This document shows, piece by piece, positions 1 through 10,166 of a DNA stretch of 64,000 nucleotides. Under the pieces are notes generated by a model, which was not told the DNA's origin, searched no databases, and was given only the letters and a program-made list of their open reading frames with translations. The translations under genes were made by a program, and so were the position numbers. Position 1 is the first letter of the stretch. Every line of letters starts with the position of its first letter. The DNA lies in the NCBI GenBank assembly GCA_036250195.1, contig JAVHZZ010000005.1:180465448-180529447 (forward strand), in the 5' to 3' direction. The DNA is from Mixophyes australis (lineage: Eukaryota; Chordata; Amphibia; Anura; Limnodynastidae).

Positions 1-76
1 GGTACTGAAGTGAATGAGGTCTCTGTACACTGTGGAATTAGTGGCGCTATATAAATAACTGCTGCTGGTGATGATT
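1..76 (+). repeat. 3' tail of a tRNA-derived SINE, cut by the window edge
   Basis: The first bases match the 3' end of the SINE seen complete at 55830-56180: a CTGTACA...GGAATTAGTGGCGC block, then TATATAAATAA and a short GAT-type tail. The 5' part lies outside the window. Confidence 0.7.
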
Positions 77-525
77 GTTAAAATATATTGTACTTTATTT
101 TTACTCAGACTGCACATAAATCAGAGAAGTCACTAATGCCTCACTGATTGTGCCCAAGCTGCCTTCTGATGAAGGATGATATATTTATTTTGTTTATCAC
201 ATTTAAGGCCGGGCATGCTGAGATCTATGAGCAGTCCTTACAATTTTTTCTTTATCAGAGTTTAAACTATAGATAGCAAGGCAACTGATTTTGGTAGTGG
301 TGCAATTTTAAGTATATTGTCAAGCCTAGTGTCACATATTTTTCTTTAAATCTGTGCATAAGGTTTGTGTATTTCAAGCCCTTTATAAGGTTCAGTAAGC
401 TGGACTCACTAAACTAACTCGCCCATCATGCTATGCATCAGTCATTGGTGTTTCTCTGGTTAGACAAAGACTTGAAGCAGATATAAATTATGCTAATGAG
501 ACAGGCATATATCATCATCATCATC

Positions 526-601
<76 letters not shown>

Positions 602-2408
602 CAGCTTTTGTTTGTCTATTATGTTGTGTGAACTAATGTGCTGGGATCCATTAAAGGTCATAACCACACCTGAGAAAGACATTAAAAAAAGAATAGGATA
701 TAAGTTAATATGCATTACATTTTAAAATAATAAAGATTAAGTTGAGTTATTATTCTTTTAATATACATAGTTAATTCCAGTAAATATTTGTACAATAGCT
801 TTTGTTATTGTTTAATATCCAGACTTCCCATATGTATAATTTCAAAGGAAGAACTTGCTAAATGAAAGAAATATTTAAACAAAGTAACAATGAATTGGGT
901 GGATGTAGTGCACAACAAATAAAGATGAGTAATCGTTTCCAGCTGGTGAAGGGGGACATTGTCACTCATACAGACATAATTGTTGATGGGGTCCACTAGT
1001 CAACTGGCTTTATACAAAATAAATTAGATAAGGCATATGCATGAGTTTAATTTGGGAAAATAAGAAAGGATGGGGGGGTTTTCAGAAGGAACCAAACAAG
1101 GCATTATATTAGTCTGTATAATCACACTTTCAGAGAGCTAGTGAGATAACTGTTGTTTTCATCTATACTAGCCCCTTTCTTCTTTTAAATAAGTCATTTG
1201 ATACCCTATTGCCCTCACATTTTCACTGCTACTATTTGGAGTGAAGCAAACTTGCAGGGTGTAGACCCCAAAGAATAGATGTTTGGGAATAGATGTGGGT
1301 GATCAGTTATCCCAAATCAGAATCATATAGTGACAAGGAGCCAAATCAGATAGAATGATCAGGAATGTAAGTCAGGTAAAAAACAGATCAGCAGTGTGGT
1401 GTAAGTAAGAACAGGCAGCAATCTGCACTGAGAAGCAGAATGTCACGTGCTGGCTGCTCCCAGGAAAGAATACTTGCTGGAGTAGCTATCAGAGACATAC
1501 CACTTCCAGACAAGCTGCTTAGTCCTGAGAGTACTGGTTGTGAGATACAAGCTGAAGACAAATGATTGCATGAGGTAGAATAGTGATGTGCGAAACCAAT
1601 GTCATGGGATTGGAGAAGATGGAATAGTGGAGGACAAAGCCAAGGATGTAGAATTGGAGAAGGTAGAATTGTTATGTCCAATCCAGCAAAACAAGTCTTC
1701 TTCAAAGCACATACAGAAAAATCCAAAACAAAATTTTGCTCCTGCAAATGTGTGGTAGAATTGAAATACTTTATAAAGGCTGCAGACAGGTGAGATGGAT
1801 TGTTCTGATTGAGTCAACCTTTTCAATAAAGCACTGATTGTGGAGTAAGGAAAGCAGTAGTCCAGGTGAGGTGACTAGCTAGATTGATGTTCTTAACAGA
1901 GTGCTGATCAGGAATCGAGAGAAAGTGTTTGAGCTGTCATTGTGAATTGTTTTCACCTGTAGCTAGTGTTGTGAATCCTCACAGTAATTGTTTTCTGACA
2001 GCTGTCATCAGAAGCTATTGTTGTGAATCCTAATGTGTATAAGATAAGCCAGAAGCATAGTAACAGACCTAGTAATGGGAAGCATTTCTTAGGTTAAGTG
2101 TAATGGATAACGATAATAAATATTACTAGAAACCCATATTCCAATCCCATTTCCACTTACTTGTAAAAACTAGATTATAAGAATTGCTAGACTATTGAAG
2201 TATTAAATCAGTGACATTTAAAATTAACAATTTTAAGAACTACTGAAAATGATGATTTACTTATCCAGAATAACCCCATGTACAAGAATTTCTCGGTAGT
2301 ATTAACTCTTCTGATTTCAAAGCACATCCTTTTGTCATTTTCAGCCTTCTGGAAAAGAGCAATCAAAGCTGGAAAAATGTTTTGCCAATGTTAGTGTTTT
2401 GTTATATA
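77..2408. other. Intron or upstream sequence, mostly unassigned
   Basis: AT-rich non-coding sequence. Apart from the TA microsatellite at 533-600 and a CAT-repeat stretch next to it (possibly a reverse SINE tail), I see no gene, RNA or recognisable element. The short reading frames have no family signature. Confidence 0.5.
533..600. repeat. (TA)n microsatellite
   Basis: About 34 uninterrupted TA units following a short (CAT)n run at 512-527. Confidence 0.98.
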
Positions 2409-4057
2409 CAGTCAAGCCCATAAATATTGGGACATCGACACAATTCTCATATTTTGGGCTCTATACACCACCACAAGGGATTTGAAATGAAACTAACAAG
2501 ATGTGCTTTAACTGCAGACTTTCAGCTTTAATTTGAGGGTATTTACATCCAAATCAGGTGAACGGTGTAGGAATTACAACGGTTTCTATATGTGCCTCAC
2601 ACTTTTTAAGGGACCAAAAGTAATGGGACAATCGACTCAAAAGCTATTTCATGGACATGTGTGAACTATTCCCTCATTATTTAATCATCAATTAAGCAGG
2701 TAAAGGGTCTGGAGTTGATTCTAGGTGTGACATTTGCATTTGGAATCTGTTGCTGTCAACTCTCAATATGAGATCCAAAGAGCTGTCACTATCAGTGAAG
2801 CAAGACATCATCAGGCTAAAAAATCAAAACAAACCAATCAGAGAGATGGCAAAAACGTTAGGTGTGGCCAAATCAACTCTTTGGAACACTCTTAAAAAGA
2901 AAGAACACACCAGAGAGCTCAGCAACTCCAAACGACCCGGAAGACCACGGAAAACAACTATGGTGGATGACAGAAGAATTTGTTCCCTGGTGAAGAAAAA
3001 CCCCTTCACAACAGTTGACCAAATCAAGAACACTCTCCAGGAGGTAGGTGTATATGTGTCAGTCAACAATCAAGAGAAGACTTCACAAGAGTGAATATAG
3101 AGGGTTCCCCACAAGATGTAAACCATTTGTGAGCCACAAAAACAGGAAGACCAGATTAGAGTTTGCCAAACAAAATCTAAAAAAGCCATTACATTTCTGG
3201 AACAACATCCTATGGACAGATGAGACAAAGATCTACTTGTACCAGAATGATGGGAAGAGAAGAGTATGGAGAAGGAAAGGAACTGCTCATGATCCAAAAC
3301 ATACCACCTCATCAGTGAAGCCTGTTGGTGGTAGTGTCATGGCGTGGGCATGTATGGCTGCCAATGGAACTGGTTCCCTTGTATTTATTGATGATGTGAC
3401 TGCTGACAAAAGCAGCAGTATGAATTCTGAAGTGTTTCAGGCAATATTATCTGCTCATATTCAGTCAAATGCTTCAGAACTCATTGGACGGCGCTTCACA
3501 GTGCAGATGAACAATGACCCGAAGCATACTGCAAAAGCAACCAAAGAGTTTTTTAAGGCTAACAAGTGGAATGTTATACAATGGCCAAGTCAATCAACTG
3601 ACCTGAATCCAATTGAGCATGCATTTCACTTGATGAAAACAAAACTGAAGGGAAAATGCCCCAAGAACAAGCAGGAACTGAAGACATTTGCAGTAGAGGC
3701 CTGGCAGAGCATCACCAGGGATGAAACCCAGCATCTGGTGATGTCTTTGCCTACCAGACTTCAGCCTGTAATTGACTGCAAAGGATTTGCAACAAAGTAT
3801 TAAAAAGTGAAAGTTTGATGTAGGATTGTTTAGTTTGTCCCATTATTTTTGGTCCCTTAAAAAGTGAGAGGTACATATACAAACCGTTGTAATTCCTACA
3901 CTGTTCACCTAATTTGGATGTAAATTCCCTCAAATTAAAGCTGAAAGTCTGCAGTTAAAGCACATCTTGTTTTTTTCATTTCAAATCCAGTGTGGTGGTG
4001 TATAGAGCCCAAAATATGAGAATTGTGTCGATGTCCCAATATCTATGGACTTGACTG
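2409..4057 (+). mobile_element. Tc1/mariner transposon, full length with long terminal inverted repeats
   Basis: The element starts CAGTCAAGCCCATAAATATT and ends with the inverse of that sequence. It is flanked on both sides by the dinucleotide TA (2407-2408 and 4058-4059), the Tc1/mariner target duplication. The inverted repeats are long, roughly 2409-2632 and 3836-4057, and nearly identical by eye. They enclose one transposase gene on the + strand. At about 1.65 kb this is a typical complete Tc1 length. Both the frameshift and the catalytic-site change in the transposase argue that it can no longer move by itself. Confidence 0.95.
2750..3803 (+). pseudogene. Tc1-like transposase, frameshifted and with an altered catalytic residue
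   Basis: Cut-and-paste transposase of the DD34E family. Residues 1-105 of the first frame (2750-3060) hold the paired helix-turn-helix DNA-binding region: KQDIIRLKNQNKPIREMAK, the AT-hook-like GRPRKT and a second HTH. At about 3055-3060 the frame shifts by one position and continues as QSTIKRRLHKSEYRGF to the stop at 3803. The catalytic core follows: ILWTDETK supplies the first Asp and DLNPIEH the final Glu. The second motif reads QMNNDPKHTA, where the family has Asp at the first of the two Asn positions. That is the residue 34 positions before the Glu, so the triad is D-N-E. It is enclosed by the inverted repeats at 2409 and 4057. The protein is inferred to be inactive. Confidence 0.93.
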
Positions 4058-4189
4058 TACATTGTGCATGGAGTAGTGACATTTATGCAATTGTTAATCA
4101 TTAGTTTACTATCAGGGGGTGATTAAAGATATATTACTTACCAATATGGAAACCTTTTATTGTCATATTTTATAAATAATTAATCAGTA

Positions 4190-5375
4190 TTCCAGACTTA
4201 CTCTCAGCTAAGTCCAATGGTCACTTCTCCCTTCTTGTACTCCTCGACCTCTCTGCTGCTTATGACACTGTCGATAATTCTCTTCTTCTCACCACCCTTC
4301 ACTCCCTAGGTCTTTGCAAAATAGCTCTCTCCTGGTTTGCCTCCTACCTCTCTTGCCTCTCTTTTAGTGTGTGTGCTTCTGGCTCTCCCTCCCCCCCTTC
4401 CCCTTTCTGTTTGAGTCCCACAAGGCTCTATCCTTGGCCCTCTACTCTTCTCTCTCTACACCACCTCTCATTCAATCATTTGGCCTCCAAAACCATCTCT
4501 ATGCTGATAACACGCAAATCTATCTTTCCTCCCCTGACCTCTCTCCCGCTGTTCTAACTCAGGAATATCAAGCTGTCTCTCTGCTGTAAATACCTGGATG
4601 TCACAGTGCTTCCTGAAACTCAACATCTCTAATTCCAAGCTCATCATCTTTCCTCCTGCCAATGTTGCTATCCCTTCCATTATCTCCCTCTTGGTTGACA
4701 ACATCACTCTTTCTCTTGTCTCCCAAGCCCGCTGCCTTGGAGTCATCCTTGACTCAGGCCTCAGCTATACCCCTCATATCCAGTCCCTTACCAAATCCTG
4801 CCACATCTGCCCCCGTAACAATATGAAAATCCGTCCCTTCCTCTCTCAGGATGCAACCAAAATCTTGGTCCATTCACTCATCATTTCTCGTCTCGACTAT
4901 TACAACCTTCTTCTCACTAGTCTCCCTCGCTCTTGCGCTTCTGACCTTCAATCCATATAGACTGCTGAGGCTAGGCTCATCTTCCTCTCCCACCACACCT
5001 CTTCCGCTTCTCCGCTCCATAAATCCCTTCATTGATTCTCTGTCCATTTCAGAATTCAGTTCAAGCTCCTTACCCTCACTTACAAAGCCCTTACCAACAC
5101 TTCTCCTCCTTACATCTCTGACTTTATCTCGAGGTCAGAGATGTAAGCTCTCCCTTTAGAATGTAAGCCCTCACCGACAGGGTCCTCTTTACCTTTTGTC
5201 CTATGACTGTCTCCTGTCCCTCGTACTTCCTGTCATGTCTTTTACCTGCACTCTGTGTGAGTTCCTATAACATTACTCAAACTCATGTATTACATTATCT
5301 ATTTGTTAGTTGCTTCTGTATCCAGCACTACGGAATCTGTGGCGCCTTATAAATAAATAAGAATGATAATAATAA
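4190..5375 (+). pseudogene. L2-type LINE fragment, C-terminal reverse transcriptase part and 3' tail
   Basis: Broken frames over 4371-4589 and 4598-4960 encode reverse-transcriptase pieces of the L2/CR1 group: [11 protein letters not shown] (the catalytic FADD/YADD box with Asn replacing the second Asp), LNISNSKL, then CLGVILDSGLSYTPHI and LVHSLIISRLDYYN. The 3' end carries TTTAGAATGTAAGCCC and then GGAATCTGTGGCGCC, TTATAAATAAATAA and an ATA-type tail. No endonuclease domain is present, so this is a 5'-truncated insertion. Several stops and shifts separate the pieces. Confidence 0.85.
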
Positions 5376-7647
5376 TTTTCTAAATGTATAGCTCCCTTCA
5401 CACTCAATTGACCTCTCCCTCATCCTTATGACTCCCACATGGCTTAAACTTCCCAAGACGGTCCCAGTTTTTCTGTCGGTAACATCGAGCTCTATGGATT
5501 ATTTATGCAGCTGTGTTAAAGAAATTAATAGGCATTGTTTCCTACTGTTTTACAGTATCAACCGCTTAAGAAGCATGGGGTGGCTTTTATGGATTGAGCA
5601 AATGTCAGGTGACATAGTTTTATGTTTCAAAATTATGTTACCACTGCTTATCTTTCCCCTTTTGTGCATATGTTGAGCAGTTATACATATTTTAACTATA
5701 CACATAAATCCCTGAGCTACTGATTTGAAGAGTGCCTAAAGGTGGTGATGGTTCGGGGTTCTTCAGCTCTGCCCTTGTTTCCACAGTCACACAAATGGAG
5801 AGGTCCCACAACTTGTGTTCACTCATTTTGTTCTTCTAGGAACATTTTAATGAACTGTTTGGCTGTGCTGACAATATTCTGATGATCTGATTAGCCACAG
5901 GTTTTTCTGTGTACATCCATATAAACTGAGAACATGAAGAAGGTGAAAATTTTATATAATAATGTGCACATAACCTAGTCATACACACCTTAAACATAAT
6001 CTAAAATATATGACTTAATAAATGGTCTCTGTTCTATGTTTCTTTCCAGCCCACCAAAATTATGTCACCCATCTCTATGGCACTAATGTATGTCATGCAG
6101 AATGCTTTAGGTTCACTTAAAAGAAAAAAAAAAAGAAAAAAAGTTTCCACCACTTTAATTGTAGTCCCCTTCTCCTGGCCTTAACCCTACTTACTTGCTC
6201 CTCTTGGGCCGATGGATGATTTGAATTTGTGAACGTGTGTTATATACCTTCCATATAAAAAAGCTTTGAAAACGAGAATTTACACTTTTGTTTCTGAACC
6301 ATGTAAATTTCAACAAATTTCCCATGAATGTCTTCAAAAATGGACTGCTAGAATGCCAAATGTCTGCCAAGCTGTAATTACTGCAAATGCAGGATTCTTT
6401 GATGAATGTAAAGTTTTATAGATAGAACCGTTATATGAAATAAAAATAATAATTGTAGGTCAAGTTAATGGTACCTTGAAAAAAAAGTATCTATTCTTTC
6501 GAAAAGCAAGAATTTTCTTAGTGATTCTGCACTTTTGCATGCTATAGTGATATGCCTACACCCAGGACAACTAGTCTGTTTAAATTTACATACACTTTAT
6601 TGTTTGCACTAATTGCCTAAATGTAACTGGAAAGATTCATGAAAAAGCTAATTTAATGTTTTTGCTATTTGCAACCATTTTCCATTACAAATCCAATCAA
6701 ATAAAATTCTAGTGAAGATAGCAATCAGAGCACATTTATACAATTACATACATCATCATCATCATCACCAGTTATTTATATAGCACCACTAATTCCTCAT
6801 ACCTTTTTATATTAAATAATTGAACACCAAAACTACATTATCCTGTAAATAAACTCCTATTTGATATCTTCAATATCTGTATGATCAAGCTATTTAGTTT
6901 AAGTAATCACATTTGTATTTCATTCTGAAGTTTTCTGCTTCGTGATATATATGTATAACGCTGTATTTTAAGTAAAAAACACAAACATACATATGCAATT
7001 CACAACAAGTTTTAGTTTTTATAAGAGCTAATAGTTTATTCCATGCTCACCTTTTTGTGTCCTTTTAAATGAATGCACATTCTTTTCCAAAATGTGTTAT
7101 TATAACCTTGTCGATAGGAAAAAGAACCCTATTGAGTGACCTCAATTGGTTAAATGAACTAATGTTAATTTAATGTCTCCAAAAGGTGAAGGATGAATCA
7201 CAGTTTCATCTGATGGGTTTTCTCCCACACTGTTCATTATTATGCATAATGTTATTAGTTACTGATTGTGATATTCCACTTTTTAACTCTTTCCCAACCA
7301 CAGCTATTTTTACATTTCTGTGTTGGGATTAGAGAGAATAAGCTATTTATCATAAAATATGGAGATCCCCCCCTTGGTGCCTTCAACACGGAAGCTCCAG
7401 TGGTCACACCACCAGAAATCATGTTGCGTTGATGGGGCTTGTGGGAGAGCAAGGGTGCATAAATGTCCCATGGGCAGTTTGGCCCATACGATTAAAAAAA
7501 GTGAATAGATGTATTTTATGTTACTAGAACATTGTTTAATTGTTTTTCTTTATGTTTTCTTTTTGTGTACCTCTCAGCTCAAAGTTGTTAACATAACTCT
7601 ATTTGCAGAAAGTATAATATTTTTTTTTTCAATTTATGTTTTTCTAG
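5376..7647. other. FARS2 intron upstream of the first exon seen, mostly unassigned
   Basis: AT-rich intronic sequence without recognisable genes. A short reverse-oriented SINE tail lies near 6750-6800. The last 30 bases form the polypyrimidine tract and AG of the FARS2 exon acceptor. Confidence 0.5.
6750..6800 (-). repeat. Reverse-oriented SINE 3' tail fragment
   Basis: (CAT)n followed by TTATTTATATAGC and ACCACTAATTCC is the reverse complement of the 3' end of the SINE family seen elsewhere in this window. Confidence 0.6.
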
Positions 7648-8252
7648 GAAATTCAGTACAGATTGTTCTTCAATATGCCACAATTTCAAGGTTTTCAAAG
7701 ACCCAGAATAATTTGGTTACACCATGTTTAAAGCGTGAATGTTTGCAAACAATAACCTCTAGGACTTCTACAACAGATATTTCTAGTCCAGTGGAACTAC
7801 TTGGTAGACAGTTTCCTAGAGACAATTACACCAATGTGACAAGTAAAATCCTTTCTTTAGTTGAGAAGAACCTGCACAACCAAAAGTACCATCCATTGTG
7901 GCTGATAAAAGAGAGAATCAAGGAACACTTTTATGGAGAATACATAGGACGCTTTGGAAATCCTCTATTTTCTGTTTATGATAATTTGTGCCCCATTGTC
8001 ACAACAGAGCAGAATTTTGACAGATTACTCATTCCTTTGGACCATCCTAGTAGAAATAAAGGAGACAATTACTATTTAAATCATACTCATATGCTTCGTT
8101 CTCACACCTCAGCCCATCAGTGGGATTTGATGCACTCAGGACTGGACGCATTTCTGGCAGTGGGGGATGTTTATCGACGTGACGAAATTGACAGAAGCCA
8201 TTACCCGGTGTTTCATCAGATGGAAGGTGTCCGTCTGTTCTCAAGTCACGAG
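7648..8252 (+). CDS. FARS2: FARS2 internal coding exon (N-terminal part of mitochondrial phenylalanyl-tRNA synthetase)
   Basis: FARS2 charges mitochondrial tRNA-Phe with phenylalanine in the matrix as a monomeric class II synthetase. This exon encodes about 201 residues. The first ~45 are rich in Ser, Thr, Arg and Lys, as expected of a mitochondrial presequence. The mature start follows at [12 protein letters not shown], then [15 protein letters not shown], the tRNA/ATP-site segment [13 protein letters not shown] and the class II motif 2 region [19 protein letters not shown]. The acceptor at 7646-7647 follows a long pyrimidine run. The donor GT is at 8253-8254, leaving phase 0. The frame stays open upstream to a Met at 7509, but that extension is hydrophobic and reads like intron. 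No in-frame AUG exists inside the exon before the catalytic core, so the initiator should lie in an earlier exon. The family and frame are certain. The 5' boundary is the least sure point, since other AGs occur at about 7577 and 7608. Confidence 0.9.
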
Positions 8253-8527
8253 GTAAATATGCAGAAACTGATGTACTAATTGATGATTGTACCTATAGCC
8301 GTAAGTACCAGATAATCATTACATTGTTATAATAAATATTGTCTATGCTATTAAAATTTGTGGGACACATTATAGATGTAATAGCTCAGACCAAAAAATG
8401 TCTTCCATTCATTTTTATGTGTTATAGCGAGGTAAGGCTTTGGACATGACAGTTTAGAAAATAGTATTTTTTTCCTCAGATTTTCTTTTGTGACCGGTGT
8501 CCATTGCATTAATGATATTGTGTACGT

Positions 8528-8528
8528 T

Positions 8529-8616
<88 letters not shown>
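8528..8616. repeat. Compound microsatellite (TCTG)n(TC)n(TA)n
   Basis: Three adjoining simple repeats in one run, 280 bp downstream of the FARS2 exon donor. Confidence 0.95.
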
Positions 8617-8619
<3 letters not shown>

Positions 8620-8673
8620 GACATATAAATAGAAATATATGATATATGTATATATATTTATAGATATAGATCC

Positions 8674-9202
8674 TGTGACAAAGTCACTGGATTGGTGTTT
8701 GAAAGCAGGTATATTTCACCTAGGTTCCTAAGCTACTGCTTTTAAAACCCCCTGGAGAATGTTTGTCTGTAGTATCTGTGATTTGCTGAAGGGCTATTGG
8801 CCTGTTGAAAAGCCGGAAAAGGGTACTGGGGCTTATGAATGGAGAGAGGGCGGGCTCCATCCATTAGGCCTGTTAACTGGGGGTACCAGTGAGCTCGCTG
8901 GTAATCAGGAGTTGCACCTGAATAGTGCTGGTAAAAGGCTGCAGCTTAGCTCAGTCAGTCTTTCAGAAAGCCTGTTATCTGTCTGTAAGTTACTGTGCTT
9001 GAACCTCTTCTGTTTTGTCTTCATTTTTAGTTAGGAGTAGCCTATGTTTAGTTAGAGCGGGTGTTTATTTTGGGGGTTCTTTTGTTTTCTTTCTGAAAAA
9101 AACAGGCTGAGGATAGTTGCATGAAGCCTTTTGACTTGTATGAAGTCTCTCGGCTGCTATAAACACCATCTACCCCAGGAGATGGTACCAGACCCGGTCA
9201 CA
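8674..9202 (+). repeat. LTR of a gypsy-like retrotransposon
   Basis: The segment begins TGTGACAAAGTCACTGG and ends GACCCGGTCACA, giving TG...CA termini and a terminal inverse of about seven bases. It contains a TATA-like CTATAAACACC about 45 bp from the end. It is followed two bases later by TTGGTGGAGC, a plausible primer-binding site, and then by gag-like sequence. It is about 529 bp long. No second LTR is present, so the insertion is truncated on its 3' side. Confidence 0.65.
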
Positions 9203-9485
9203 AATTGGTGGAGCAAAAGCTTGCAAGAAAGAACTGCCCGTGTTGAAAGCAACAGCAGGCCTGTGCCGGCTTAGAAAATAGTATTAAAGTAGTGATACTC
9301 TGCAGAGACTGTTTGCAGTATGCTACATGTCCTTGCTAACAGTGGCTGCAAAGTTGTAGAAAAACCCAGGAAACATAGAGGACATGGTTAAGGCCTTGCT
9401 GTAGAATACAGCAGCTCAGCAGAAAGCTCTCAGGATGCAAGAAGCCTCCATCAAGTAAAACTGCAGGCAACAGCATCAAGTCAGC
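9203..9485 (+). pseudogene. Leader and start of gag from a gypsy-like element, truncated
   Basis: Directly after the LTR, near 9382, a frame reads EDMVKALL, a stop, then NTAAQQKALRMQEASIK. This Gln-rich coiled-coil start resembles the N-terminus of the Gmr1-type gag at 52.0-52.5 kb in this window (LRTLVNVAAAQQQQQ). It breaks off at about 9485 where other sequence begins. The gag assignment rests on this short resemblance and on its position after the LTR. Confidence 0.5.
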
Positions 9486-9697
9486 GTAACCTTGACAGAG
9501 GGCACCTGATGAAGTGAGATGTGCTGAAACGATCGTTCGCTGAAAGTAAGAATGCTTTCAAAAATAGACGTGTTAATAGTTTATTTTTATCAATTAGCAA
9601 ACTGAATTAACACTAAATCAAATCAATATTTGGTGTAACCACTCTTTGCCTTCAAAACAGCATCAATTATTCTAGATACACTTGCACACAGCTTTTC

Positions 9698-10022
9698 ATC
9701 ATTATCATAATCATCTTTTTATATAGCGCTACTAATTCTGCAGCGCTGTACAGAGAACTCACATTAGTCCCTGCACCCTACGAGCTTACAATCTAAATTC
9801 CCTAACATACACACACACAGACAGAGAGGGACTAGGGTCAATTTGATAGCAGCCAATTAACCTACTAGTATGTTTTTGGAATGTGGGAGGAAACCGGAGC
9901 ACCTAGAGGTCACCCACGCATACACGTGGAGAACATACAAACTCTACACAGATAAGGCAGTGGTCAGGAATCGAAATTCTGACCCCAGTGTTGTGAGGCA
10001 TAAGTGCTAGCCACTAAGCCAC
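9698..10022 (-). mobile_element. tRNA-derived SINE, reverse orientation, inserted in the Tc1 copy
   Basis: The reverse strand reads from GTGGCTTAGTGGCTAGCAC (tRNA A-box region) through a degraded B box, the GTTTCCTCCCACATTCC block, the GTGTGTATGTTAGGG segment and GCGCTGCAGAATTAGTAG to an A/T-rich GAT-type tail. It matches the copy at 55830-56180 end to end. Confidence 0.85.
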
Positions 10023-10166
10023 ATAAAAGTTTTTGAAGGAACTCGGGAGGGAGGTTGTTCCAATCATCTTGGAGAACTAATCACAGATCTTCCGTAGATG
10101 TAGGCTTGCTCAAATCCTTCTGTCTCTTCATATAGTCCCAAACAGACTTGATGATGTTGAGATCAG

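Noticed and set aside
7509..7647. N-terminal extension of the FARS2 frame starting at Met 7509
   Set aside because: Sequence is hydrophobic, lacks presequence character, and runs through a strong polypyrimidine tract and AG, so it is most likely intron.
9501..9542. CTGATGA...GAAAC plus palindrome ACGATCGT, a hammerhead candidate with intact core
   Set aside because: The core word is canonical, but flanking stem I does not pair, GCAC/GTGC forms a competing hairpin, and the 3' half overlaps the start of Tc1 terminal sequence. Probably chance.
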